DNA from: a gamma proteobacterium symbiont of Ctena orbiculata
Lineage (GTDB): Bacteria; Pseudomonadota; Gammaproteobacteria; Chromatiales; Chromatiaceae
Direction: 5' to 3'
Length of the DNA: 64,000 bases
NCBI GenBank assembly: GCA_003058525.1
Contig: QBVD01000048.1
Span: 1 to 64,000 of the forward strand
Part shown: positions 9,788-19,627 of the stretch, piece by piece
Position numbering within the stretch: the stretch's first letter is position 1
Layout: every line of letters starts with the position of its first letter
The notes under the pieces: generated by a model
Seen by the model: only the letters and a program-made list of their open reading frames with translations
Databases searched by the model: none
Told to the model about the DNA's origin: nothing
Program-made: the position numbers and the translations under genes

Positions 9788-11057
9788 CCATTTCCTGCAC
9801 CGCTCGTTCCCCCGCCTCTACATCCACGAAGTTCAATAGTACACCACCAATGATAAACAGGATGCTGATCGAGAGAATCGAGAGGCGGGTATCGCCGGTA
9901 AGCACGCCGATCCAGCCCATCAACAGCGGTCCCAGTACCGTGGCGAACTTACCCAGCATGTTATAAAAACCGAAGAACTCCGCTGACTGATCGTGGGGAA
10001 TCAGGCGTGCATAGAGGGAACGGGAGAGCGCCTGAATGCCGCCCTGTACCAGGCCGATGGCGATGGCCAGCAGATAGAACTCCCACACAGCCTCCATGTG
10101 ATAGGCCCACAGCAGAATCATCAGGTAACAGAAAATAGCCAGCATGATGCCCTGCTTGGGACCACGCCTGTTACCGATCTCGCCGAATACGATGGCGGCA
10201 GGGAAACCGACGAATTGGGTAATCAGCAGGGCCACCATCAGGTTGTTGGCATCGAATCCGATAGAGAGCCCGAAGTCCACCGCCATTCTGACAATCGTGT
10301 CGACACCGTCGATATAGCACCAATAGGCGACCAGAAACAGGAATGCCATGCGCAGTTGTTTCAGTTTACTGAAGGTGCCGATCAACTGGCGAAATCCTGC
10401 CAGTATCCAGCCCTTTTCATGGGCCCCGACCGATGGCTCCTCCACCAGCAGAAACAGGGGAATGGAGAACAGAGCCCACCACAACGCAACCAGTACGAAT
10501 GAGAGTCTCACCGCCTGTGCGGCATCGGCAAGACCGAAAAATGCAGGGAACAAGGTCATCAGGACATTGAAGGTGAACAAGACTCCGCCGCCCAGATAGC
10601 CGAAGGCAAATCCGTATGCGGAGACCTTGTCGTAGTTTTGCTTTTGCGTCACCGACACCATCAGAGAATCGTAGAAGATATTGCCACCGGAGAAACCGAG
10701 GACCCCCAGGCCGTACAGCACCAGGGCCATGGCCCAGTTACCCATCGCCACCAGATAGAGCCCACCGGTCATGACGATACCCATACCGGCAAAAAAGAGC
10801 AGAAAGCGCTTTTTCGCCCCGGCCTGGTCAGCCAGCGCCCCCAACAGCGGGGCAAGACATACGACGATGATGCTTGCCACCGAATTGGCCAAGCCTAAGC
10901 GAAAGGTGCTCTCGGTGGCCGCAACGTCCGCGCTCCAGTACTGTTTGAAGAAGATCGGAAAGAAACCGGCCATCACGGTAGTGGCGAAGGCGGAGTTTGC
11001 CCAGTCGTAGAAACTCCACGCGAGCACCCGAGGCTCCCTTAACAAGGACTTGGACAA
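9771..11057 (-). CDS. UMF1-type major facilitator transporter
   Basis: A 428-residue protein with about twelve membrane segments and the family opening LAWSFYDWANSAFATTV, typical of the UMF1/Atg22-like branch of the MFS. Bacterial members are poorly characterised; the yeast relative exports amino acids from the vacuole. It starts 6 bp after the response-regulator gene and overlaps cmoA, so it is inside the operon. The substrate cannot be predicted. Its position behind a two-component pair suggests regulation by it, which is inference. Confidence 0.88.
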   Translation of the reverse strand: MSKSLLREPRVLAWSFYDWANSAFATTVMAGFFPIFFKQYWSADVAATESTFRLGLANSVASIIVVCLAPLLGALADQAGAKKRFLLFFAGMGIVMTGGLYLVAMGNWAMALVLYGLGVLGFSGGNIFYDSLMVSVTQKQNYDKVSAYGFAFGYLGGGVLFTFNVLMTLFPAFFGLADAAQAVRLSFVLVALWWALFSIPLFLLVEEPSVGAHEKGWILAGFRQLIGTFSKLKQLRMAFLFLVAYWCYIDGVDTIVRMAVDFGLSIGFDANNLMVALLITQFVGFPAAIVFGEIGNRRGPKQGIMLAIFCYLMILLWAYHMEAVWEFYLLAIAIGLVQGGIQALSRSLYARLIPHDQSAEFFGFYNMLGKFATVLGPLLMGWIGVLTGDTRLSILSISILFIIGGVLLNFVDVEAGERAVQEMGDQQR

Positions 11058-11063
11058 CTGAGA

Positions 11064-11699
11064 CTACTCTTCGCTCTTTGACTCGGAGAGTGTGAGATTG
11101 GCACTGATCGCCATCCTGACCAGTTCGGCGAGGGAGTTGGCCTGCATCTTCTCCATGACCCTGGCCCGATGCGCTTCGACCGTCTTGGCGCTGACCCCCA
11201 GGCTGCTTGCAATCTCCTTGTTTGCCTTGCCGTTGGTCACCATGACCATCACTTCGTGTTCCCTCGGTGTCAGGCGTGCCAGACGGGTGGCGATCTCCGC
11301 ACGCTGTTTCTGCATATCCCGCTGCTTCACATCCAATGCCAGGGCATGGCGGATGCTCTCGAGCAGCATTTCATCATTGAAGGGTTTCTCGATGAAATCG
11401 ACCGCGCCCGATTTCATCGCCCTGACGGCCATCGGCACATCACCGTGACCGGTAATAATGATCACCGGTATGGCAATCTGGTTGGCCCGCAGATACTCCT
11501 GTAACTCCAGACCGCTCATCCCCGGCATGCGCACATCCAGCAACAGGCAGCCGGATCGTCCGGGATAATAACTCTTGATAAAGGCATCTGCCGACTCGAA
11601 TGTCTCCACCTGCATGGAAACCGATTCTATAAGCCATTTCAATGAATTCCGCATGGCTTGATCATCATCTACAACAAATACTGTCGGTGGTTTGGTCAT
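11064..11699 (-). CDS. FixJ/NarL-type response regulator
   Basis: A 211-residue two-domain regulator. The receiver (1-125) has acidic pocket residues D11/D12, phospho-acceptor D55 in CLLLDVRMPGMSG, and the switch Lys in FIEKPFND. The C-terminal LuxR-type HTH (about 140-205) opens LTPREHEVMVMVTNGKANKEIA. It lies 2 bp after the histidine kinase gene, its obvious partner. The FixJ subclass is indicated by the receiver-LuxR arrangement and the FixL-like H-box of the kinase. Targets are unknown. Confidence 0.93.
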   Translation of the reverse strand: MTKPPTVFVVDDDQAMRNSLKWLIESVSMQVETFESADAFIKSYYPGRSGCLLLDVRMPGMSGLELQEYLRANQIAIPVIIITGHGDVPMAVRAMKSGAVDFIEKPFNDEMLLESIRHALALDVKQRDMQKQRAEIATRLARLTPREHEVMVMVTNGKANKEIASSLGVSAKTVEAHRARVMEKMQANSLAELVRMAISANLTLSESKSEE

Positions 11700-11701
11700 G
11701 G

Positions 11702-14251
11702 TTAAAAACCTGGTAGTTCGAGTTTGGGATCCGTTGGCAGGATAACGTGAAAGGTCGTTCCTTCATCGACTTCGGATATGACTTCAATCATGCCATGGTG
11801 ATCTTGCATGATTTTCTGACTGATTCGCAAGCCCATTCCCATACCACCTTTCTTGGTGGAAAAAAACGCATCGAAGAGATGCTCCAGCGTCTCCGGCGAC
11901 ATACCGGGACCGCTATCCCTGACAAGAACCTGCACCATCTTGTTATTCACTCTCTCTGTCTTCAGCAGAAGTCTGCGCTGGGAGACATCGACCTGTTTCA
12001 TGGCATCGATTGCGTTTCTCACCAGGTTGAGCAACACCTGCTCTATCTGCACCAGGTCAACCATAACCGGAAGAACCTCATCGCTCAATTCCACGCAGAC
12101 CGCAACCTTCTGCCGGTCAGCCTCGAACTCTATGAATGAGGCAACTTCCAGCACCATGTGATTGAGATTAGCCGCCTCGCGCTCCTGGGGACGCTTTCCC
12201 ACCAGTGAACGCAATCGCTTGATAATCTCACCCGCCCGCTCCGCTTGCACAGTGATCTGAGCCATGGCGTCCAACAACTCGGCTTCACCACCGCTACCGG
12301 TTTGCAGGCGTCTGACACAACCACTGGCAAAATTGATGATTGCCGACAGCGGCTGGTTCAGCTCATGAGCCAAACCGGTGGACATCTCACCCATTGTACT
12401 GAGGCGACAGACATGGACAAGTTCTGACTGGTGCTGTCTGCTCTGCATCTCAGCCAGGCGCATTTGGGTGAAGTCGCGCCCGTAGATATTGACATAATCC
12501 AACTCTCTGATGGACGCCAGTTGTAATGAATAGATCTGGTCCTCTAGATTGATCTCATAGACCTTGTTGACGCCCTCCTTGAGGACACTGGCAACCAGGT
12601 TGCGCCAATAGAGCGGCAGCGTCTGACCGCGCTCGCAATCCCAATAGGCCAGCAGTGGCTCACTGGCATCGTTGGCATAGACAATGACCCCCCTATCATT
12701 GATACGCAACACAGGATTGGGATTTTCACTGGCAAGCTTGGCCAGACTCGCAATCTCTCGTTCGGCCTGTCTGCGCCCGCTGACATCACGGAGATAGACA
12801 TTGAATAGTGTCTGATTTTGGAGATGAATCGGAATGACGGAACACTCGATTGCCTTCTCTTCACCGTTGGCGGTTTCCGCCAGCATCGGCTGATCACGGC
12901 AGAAACTGGGTCCGACACTGCGCTTGATACATCGCCCCAACATGTCGCGGAAACGGCTACGATCATCCGGCTTGATCGCTATCTCCTCCAACCTCCTGCC
13001 CATCAGCAGTTTCCTTGAGAAACCAAAAGTCTGCAGCGCTGTTCCGTTGACTTCCACAACAATGCCCTGCTCGTCTAATGTCACAATCGACACCATGGAA
13101 TTATCGAATAGCGCACTCTTTAGAACTTCGGTTTCCCGAATTCGCTTCTCCTGTCTGTCGTGCAGGGTATCGCGTGCGGTGATCAACTGACGAAAAAACT
13201 TCTTTACCCAATCCTCCAGCTGCAGGAGTACGTTACCCTTTTCTATAACCGGCTGCTGCACACCCAATGCTTGTTGCCCGTAACTGGATATGCGCTTTAA
13301 AACCTGATTGATCTTGGCGGATATCAAAAAGATGATGAAGGAGAACACAACCACATAGACCAACGCAGCAAGCAGACGATCCAGTTGAGCAAGTTTGGAG
13401 ATATTTTTGATGTTCTGCTGTACTACATCCCGCGACACCATGGTGGTAAACAGCAGGTCATGATCCAATGATTGATACTGAGTGATGGCCTGGGAAGTCA
13501 ACAGATAGCTGTCGCGCCAATCCCGTATGTAGGAACCTTGGGGTATCTTATCCTGATCACTGCTTACCAGAAGTCTCTGATCATTGGAATCGATCAATGC
13601 GATAAGCGTATCCGTACCATGTGCCATCTTTTGTGACTCGGCAAGAAAATATTCATCGATATCGACGATCAGAAGAATGACCGCCGGATCTGTTTCCTGC
13701 TGGTAGGCAATGTTCGACCAGACCAATAGGTAGGGAGTACCCTCGATCAATGTGATGACTGCATCATCACGCTTTGGATATAACTCTAAGATTCTGTCTA
13801 TGCTGAACGGCAGCAATTTTCTTTGATAAATCTCACGAGCCTTGCCGCGCATATCCATCAGGACCACTTGGCCAGGATCTATCAAACTGACATTGGGGTG
13901 ACCTATTTCCAACCAGCTTGGCGACTCATTGTAGTATTTGGTCCGCTGTGCCGATTCCTGCCATGAAAAGGAGTTGAGATAGGTAATAAGCTGCCAGTGA
14001 TTCGAAAGCGCATGGCCCTGCAGTTGCCACTCTTTAATAAACTCTTCGAAACGGCGGCGTGTCTCCACGGCACGCATATCCAACCGGCTTACCAGTTCAT
14101 TTTGAAAGAGCTGTTCCAGGTGTTTACCCTGGATAGGATCTAACAGCAACCAGGCGACCAATCCACTAAAGATCCCGGCCAAAAGTGAAAGTGTTGGCAG
14201 GGAAAGGTTTACCAGCCTGTTCCGCCATTTTTGTGAATAATTAGTGCTCAT
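11702..14251 (-). CDS. Membrane PAS sensor histidine kinase (FixL/DctB-like)
   Basis: Around 849 residues. A membrane helix (about 18-38) is followed by a large periplasmic region (to about 290) with no close family recognised, then a second helix (LLAALVYVVVFSFIIFLISA), two PAS domains (about 375-480 and 500-600), and the kinase core. The H-box reads GLAHELNQPLSAIINF, the N-box LVRNAIDAM, and the G boxes RDSGPGMSPET and GMGMGLRIS. The start at 14251 (MSTNYSQKW) is preferred over a GTG at 14314, because it places the first helix naturally; neither has a good ribosome site. It heads the operon that includes its regulator. Confidence 0.9.
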   Translation of the reverse strand: MSTNYSQKWRNRLVNLSLPTLSLLAGIFSGLVAWLLLDPIQGKHLEQLFQNELVSRLDMRAVETRRRFEEFIKEWQLQGHALSNHWQLITYLNSFSWQESAQRTKYYNESPSWLEIGHPNVSLIDPGQVVLMDMRGKAREIYQRKLLPFSIDRILELYPKRDDAVITLIEGTPYLLVWSNIAYQQETDPAVILLIVDIDEYFLAESQKMAHGTDTLIALIDSNDQRLLVSSDQDKIPQGSYIRDWRDSYLLTSQAITQYQSLDHDLLFTTMVSRDVVQQNIKNISKLAQLDRLLAALVYVVVFSFIIFLISAKINQVLKRISSYGQQALGVQQPVIEKGNVLLQLEDWVKKFFRQLITARDTLHDRQEKRIRETEVLKSALFDNSMVSIVTLDEQGIVVEVNGTALQTFGFSRKLLMGRRLEEIAIKPDDRSRFRDMLGRCIKRSVGPSFCRDQPMLAETANGEEKAIECSVIPIHLQNQTLFNVYLRDVSGRRQAEREIASLAKLASENPNPVLRINDRGVIVYANDASEPLLAYWDCERGQTLPLYWRNLVASVLKEGVNKVYEINLEDQIYSLQLASIRELDYVNIYGRDFTQMRLAEMQSRQHQSELVHVCRLSTMGEMSTGLAHELNQPLSAIINFASGCVRRLQTGSGGEAELLDAMAQITVQAERAGEIIKRLRSLVGKRPQEREAANLNHMVLEVASFIEFEADRQKVAVCVELSDEVLPVMVDLVQIEQVLLNLVRNAIDAMKQVDVSQRRLLLKTERVNNKMVQVLVRDSGPGMSPETLEHLFDAFFSTKKGGMGMGLRISQKIMQDHHGMIEVISEVDEGTTFHVILPTDPKLELPGF

Positions 14252-14596
14252 TTTGCGGATAGTCGGGGTAGCCGGTAAAAAAAACAATTCGATATATAAA
14301 GCAATCTGCCACACGCAGACTTGGAAAAACGGCTACCGCACCCTTTTTACCCTGGTTGTTGTCACTATTCCAGTCTATTGGGTAATTCATCTGACAATCG
14401 GTTAGATCACGAGCATGCTCGACTCAGGGACGGTTGAAACTTATCCAACCGGTCCTGTTGGATATCGCTGCGATAAATCGAGATAGCGACATTGAATTAT
14501 ATAAAATCTAAAACAAAAAAAGACGCAGAATGCGTCTTTTCAAATCCGGATTCCAGCTAACTGGAGGTATTATAGTTTTCAGGAGGTTCGGTCAGT
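14252..14596. other. Gap with kinase-operon promoter region and PilZ terminator
   Basis: It holds the upstream region of the kinase operon, a perfect 12-bp palindrome CGAGCATGCTCG at 14410-14421 of unknown role, and a Rho-independent terminator at 14515-14540. No coding frame is supported. Confidence 0.5.
14515..14540 (-). terminator. Rho-independent terminator after the PilZ gene
   Basis: On the minus strand a GACGCA-ttc-TGCGTC hairpin is followed by a run of seven T. It lies about 55 bp after the PilZ-gene stop. The A-run on the other side of the stem could give weaker termination in the opposite direction. Confidence 0.85.
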
Positions 14597-14992
14597 TCAA
14601 TAGTTGGCACTGGCCCGGTTAGGCAGTGCTTGGGATGTATCACTGTAGCCGGTGTGCATATATGCCCTCTCCGCTACTGTGGCATAGCCATATAGCATCT
14701 TCCGCAACATCTGCCTGACACCGGCATCCAGCTCACTGAACATCAATCCCAGACAGCCGGGCTGCTGATGCACGATAAATGCTTTAGCCTGGCACTGGCT
14801 TTTACCGCCGCAGGATTCGACGGGAAATGAGACATCAACGATCGGATTAAGATGGTGTGAGCTGTCACCGATATCGACTAGCATACCACTCAGGCTGATA
14901 TTCCTTACCTTTCCATGTACTTGTCCGTGAGTACGATCATTGATTACGATTTCGAAGGATAGCAACTTGCGATGGTCACGTCTGTGTTCCAT
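14597..14992 (-). CDS. PilZ-domain protein (c-di-GMP effector candidate)
   Basis: A 131-residue protein consisting of one PilZ domain. The c-di-GMP binding marks are present: the RRDHR arginine motif at residues 4-8 and NISLSGM matching D/N-x-S-x-x-G. The C-terminal ~35 residues (after RKMLYG) look unstructured. It should bind c-di-GMP and act by protein contact; the partner is unknown. It is monocistronic with its own terminator. Together with two GGDEF proteins nearby it points to active c-di-GMP signalling. Confidence 0.88.
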   Translation of the reverse strand: MEHRRDHRKLLSFEIVINDRTHGQVHGKVRNISLSGMLVDIGDSSHHLNPIVDVSFPVESCGGKSQCQAKAFIVHQQPGCLGLMFSELDAGVRQMLRKMLYGYATVAERAYMHTGYSDTSQALPNRASANY

Positions 14993-15148
14993 GCTTTCGC
15001 TCCAAATAATTGCTGTATTAGCAGGACTTAAAAGTATGGACCCTGGTGCGGATTTTTCAAATCGGGAGTATTGCCTCAGAATGTTAGGGTTTATCCTAGG
15101 TTGAGGTCTCCGTGATCTCTTATTAACTACCCAATTGTATGTAGACAG

Positions 15149-15589
15149 ATGCCAACTTATAGCGCCCCGGAAGCCGAAGCAGCTCTCATTCCAGGCCTCA
15201 TCCGCCGTCTGGCCGCCATCCTTTACGACAGCTTGCTGTTAATCGCCCTATTGTTTGTAGCGACAGCTATCGTCACGCTTCCGTTCGGCAATCCCAGCGG
15301 TACGATGCTTCTTGTTTTCCAGTTTTTTATCTTTGAAATCATACCCTTGATATTCTTTACCGGCTTCTGGGCCCGAGGCGGTCAAACCCTTGGCATGCGT
15401 GCCTGGCGACTCAAACTGATACGTATGGACGGGGGGAATGTCGGTTGGTCGGATGCCCTCAAACGCCATCTCGCCGCCCTCTTTTCGGTTCTGGTTTTCG
15501 GGCTTGGATTTATCTGGATTCTGGTCGATCCGCAAAAGCTCGCGTGGCACGACCGGCTTTCAAAGACACGACTGATAATTGTCGAATAG
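15149..15589 (+). CDS. RDD family membrane protein
   Basis: 146 residues with the family hallmark: an N-terminal LIPGLIRRLAAILYDSLLL (R-x-x-A-x-x-x-D), three hydrophobic segments, GGQTLGMRAWRLKLI in the middle and WHDRLSKT at the end. RDD proteins are poorly defined integral membrane proteins; some affect ion exchange. The gene stands alone, convergent with purA about 190 bp away. Confidence 0.88.
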   Translation: MPTYSAPEAEAALIPGLIRRLAAILYDSLLLIALLFVATAIVTLPFGNPSGTMLLVFQFFIFEIIPLIFFTGFWARGGQTLGMRAWRLKLIRMDGGNVGWSDALKRHLAALFSVLVFGLGFIWILVDPQKLAWHDRLSKTRLIIVE

Positions 15590-15775
15590 TTGATGTAGAT
15601 CACATTTTCGTTACTGGTGGATTCGATCAGTTGGCAGAGCGAGTGAGGATGCTCAGGCGCGACGCCGATAGCAATTTGTTAATCACTATCCGGCGTTAAA
15701 CCTGGCGCCTGTTCACACTGATCCAATCGGTTCTTTTGCGTCGAGTAAGCGTACCGGAATATCGGGTGAGCAGAC

Positions 15776-17086
<1,311 letters not shown>

Positions 17087-17154
17087 TTATTTCCGATCGG
17101 AGTCGGATCTAGATTAAAGTTAAGTCAGCGATTCCTGCAGAAATCAATACAGAA

Positions 17155-18336
17155 TCAAACAGCCGTCAGCTGCCACCGACCATTCGTCAATACCAGCTGT
17201 TGCTCACATCCCATCTCTTCGGCATCGCCGTGTTGACCAGGCAACGCACTGACAACCCTATGTCCTTCAGAACGCAAACGTGCGATCTCTTTCTGTAGCC
17301 CGGGATCATCCGAAGCAGGCGCAAAAATGGTGGGGCGACTCGCCGTCCGTTGCGGTAAATGAGCCACCCGAATCAGTGTCTTGAGGTCACTGCTAAAACC
17401 GGTCGCGGGTCTCGACCTGCCGAACACGCTGCCAATGGCATCGTAGCGCCCGCCGCGGGCAATCTCTTTTCCGCTGCCGGGTACAAAAGCTGCAAACACC
17501 ACGCCTGTATGGAAGTGGTATCCGCGCAACTCAGCAAGATCGAAGTGGACCGGCACCTCAGGCAGCCAGACAGCGATCTGGTCAGCCATCATCTGCAGGT
17601 AATCCAGCGCCTCTTTCACGACCTCGGAAGCATTCTGCAACAGATCTCTCGCCTGCTGCAGCGCCCTGTCACCACTCAGCTCCCCCAAGCAGGCAAGCAT
17701 GGCGGCATGCTCTGGGGCGATGGAAAAGGCTTCTAGGAGCCTGTCGACCTCGGACATTGCCTTACGCTGCAAAGCATCGAAAAGCTCGCGTTCCTGATAT
17801 TCGTTGAGACCGGCCTGTTCGGCCAGACCTTTGTAGACACCAACATGGCCAAGATCGAGATAGACGTCCTCAACACCGGTGGTCTTGAGGGTCTCCATCA
17901 TCAGACGCAACACCTCGATGTCACTTTCAACACCGCTGTGGCCATACAGTTCTGCACCGATCTGCAACGGACTGCGGGTACCGGCGAATCCATCGGAGCG
18001 TGTATGCAATACCGTACCCAGGTAGCACAGACGGGTTGGGCTTTGAGAGCGGATGTGATGAGCGTCAATGCGCGCGGCCTGGGGTGTGATATCCGCGCGA
18101 ATACCCATCATCCTGCCGGAGAGCTGATCGGTCAGTTTGAAGGTATTCAGATCCAGATCACTGCCCGTGCCGGTCAGCAATGAATCGAGAAACTCCACAA
18201 ACGGCGGAATAACAAAGTCATAGCCCCAACTGCTATATAGATCGAGCAACTCACGGCGTTTGCGCTCGATATTACCCGCTTCAGGAGGAAGCACTTCATC
18301 GATACCATCTGGCAGTATCCAACGTTCGTTTTCCAT
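17155..18336 (-). CDS. hisZ: ATP phosphoribosyltransferase regulatory subunit HisZ
   Basis: A HisRS-like paralog that forms the regulatory half of the short-form HisG enzyme and allows histidine feedback. The protein opens MENERWILPDGIDEVLPPEA and contains class II synthetase-type motifs (LTGTGSDLDLNTFKLTD, MGIRADITPQAARID), but lacks the anticodon-binding domain of a true HisRS. The start at 18336 is preferred over a TTG at 18351 that overlaps the preceding gene. HisZ implies a short HisG elsewhere in the genome. hisZ-purA adjacency is common in gammaproteobacteria outside the Enterobacteriaceae. Confidence 0.95.
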   Translation of the reverse strand: MENERWILPDGIDEVLPPEAGNIERKRRELLDLYSSWGYDFVIPPFVEFLDSLLTGTGSDLDLNTFKLTDQLSGRMMGIRADITPQAARIDAHHIRSQSPTRLCYLGTVLHTRSDGFAGTRSPLQIGAELYGHSGVESDIEVLRLMMETLKTTGVEDVYLDLGHVGVYKGLAEQAGLNEYQERELFDALQRKAMSEVDRLLEAFSIAPEHAAMLACLGELSGDRALQQARDLLQNASEVVKEALDYLQMMADQIAVWLPEVPVHFDLAELRGYHFHTGVVFAAFVPGSGKEIARGGRYDAIGSVFGRSRPATGFSSDLKTLIRVAHLPQRTASRPTIFAPASDDPGLQKEIARLRSEGHRVVSALPGQHGDAEEMGCEQQLVLTNGRWQLTAV

Positions 18337-18347
18337 CTTAGCCACAA

Positions 18348-18533
18348 TCAATTCACAAGATAAAGCAGGATTACCCCGGACGCCATACTGATAAGGCCGC
18401 TGATTCTCAGTGAGCGGTTGTCTTGTTGCGCCAGCATCAAGAAGACCTCCCGCATACTGTTTGGGCTGAGGAAAGGCCAGATGCCTTCGATCACCAACAA
18501 GAGCGCCAAGGCCACAAGCAAGTCATGCCACAT
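18348..18533 (-). CDS. DUF2065 family small membrane protein (YjeT-like)
   Basis: The start at 18533 (MWHDLLVALALLLVIEGIWP) gives the family length of 61 residues; a longer frame upstream reads through a hairpin. Two membrane segments are predicted, separated by FLSPNSMREVFLMLAQQDNRS, and the RISGLISMASGVILLYLV ending is typical. E. coli YjeT lies in the same place between hflC and purA. Function is unknown. It overlaps or abuts hisZ, suggesting coupled translation. Confidence 0.88.
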   Translation of the reverse strand: MWHDLLVALALLLVIEGIWPFLSPNSMREVFLMLAQQDNRSLRISGLISMASGVILLYLVN

Positions 18534-18548
18534 CAATGAAATCCCCAT

Positions 18549-18572
18549 AAAAAAACCGGGGATCATCCCGGT
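18549..18572 (-). terminator. Hairpin with T-run between hflC and the DUF2065 gene
   Basis: On the minus strand the sequence ACCGGGATGATCCCCGGT forms a 6-bp stem followed by seven T. It lies just before the DUF2065 start and could end the hflKC transcript or attenuate reading into hisZ-purA. Confidence 0.65.
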
Positions 18573-18709
18573 CGAGAGCATGCGGTCCGCTAGCCATTCT
18601 CTCAGAGCAGGACGCTGTTGTCCATGCAGACAGAGTCAATAAACCGATATCCAGAGAAAATAAGCTTTAAAAAAACAGCTGAATGATCAAACTGTATCGG
18701 AGGGATGCC

Positions 18710-18745
18710 AATCAGCTGCCGCCGCTCAGCGGGCGGCAGCTGATT
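18710..18745. repeat. Perfect 14-bp inverted repeat after hflC
   Basis: AATCAGCTGCCGCC at 18710-18723 is the exact complement of 18732-18745, with an 8-nt loop. It begins 15 bp after the hflC stop. No T-run follows, so it looks like an mRNA-stabilising or partial-termination hairpin ahead of the true terminator at 18549-18572. Confidence 0.7.
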
Positions 18746-18760
18746 TGTCATCTGAGCCTA

Positions 18761-19627
18761 TTATTGACCCTGGCGCTTTTTCAAGTAGCGGAAGAAATCG
18801 GAGTCGGGTTGTAAAACCATCACATCGGAGCGGTTCTGAAAGCTGTTTTTATAGGCATTCAGGCTCCGATAAAAGGAGTAAAACTCGCTGTCCTGTTTAT
18901 AGGCATTGGCATAGGTCTCCGCAGCCTTGCCGTCTCCCTCACCACGTAATTTTTCGGCCTCCCGGTAGGCGGAGGCCACGATGACCACGCGCTCACGATC
19001 GGCGTTGGCGCGGATCTTCTCAGCCGCCTCAGCACCCTTGGCTCGAAGGTCCCTGGCTACACGTTCACGTTCTGCGCGCATCCGTTGATAGACCGACTCA
19101 CTCACTTCGGGGGGTAGATCGATCTGTTTGACCCTGACGTCGAGGATCTCGACACCTAGCTCTGCCGCCTTGGCATCGGAATCCTTAGTCAGCTTGTCCA
19201 TGATCTCCGTACGTTCGCCGGAGATAACCTCCTGCACCGTGCGCTTACCGAACTCATCACGCAGACTGGTATTGATACGCTCCTGCAACAGGCGGGCTGT
19301 CTTGTCGAGACTGCCGCCGGTAGAGCGGTAATACTGTGCCACGCTGGCGATACGCCATTTGGCGAAATAGTCGACGATAACATCCTTCTTTTCCGCGGTC
19401 AGAAAGCGTTCGGGACGGGCATCCATGGTCTGGATTCGGGCATCGAAGGTCTGGACATTATTGAGTATCGGCACCAACCAGTGGAGACCCGGTTTGTAGT
19501 CGGTGGCGACAATTTCACCCAGACGCAGCTTCAACGCCACCTCCCACTGATTGACAACGAAGGCGGAAGTGTAGATCACGATTGCCCCAATCGCGACCAC
19601 AGGGATTAGCAATTTAGGCACTCTCAT
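18761..19627 (-). CDS. hflC: HflC, SPFH regulator of FtsH protease
   Basis: A 288-residue single-pass membrane protein: N-terminal anchor (about 5-24), then an SPFH/band-7 domain opening NQWEVALKLRLGEIVATDYK and a long charged helical tail (MRAERERVARDLRAKGAEAA). With HflK it forms the periplasmic cage around FtsH. The ATG overlaps the hflK stop by one base (TGATG), giving translational coupling. The segment after the helical tail (YANAYKQDSEFYSFYRSLNAY) is typical of HflC. Confidence 0.95.
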   Translation of the reverse strand: MRVPKLLIPVVAIGAIVIYTSAFVVNQWEVALKLRLGEIVATDYKPGLHWLVPILNNVQTFDARIQTMDARPERFLTAEKKDVIVDYFAKWRIASVAQYYRSTGGSLDKTARLLQERINTSLRDEFGKRTVQEVISGERTEIMDKLTKDSDAKAAELGVEILDVRVKQIDLPPEVSESVYQRMRAERERVARDLRAKGAEAAEKIRANADRERVVIVASAYREAEKLRGEGDGKAAETYANAYKQDSEFYSFYRSLNAYKNSFQNRSDVMVLQPDSDFFRYLKKRQGQ

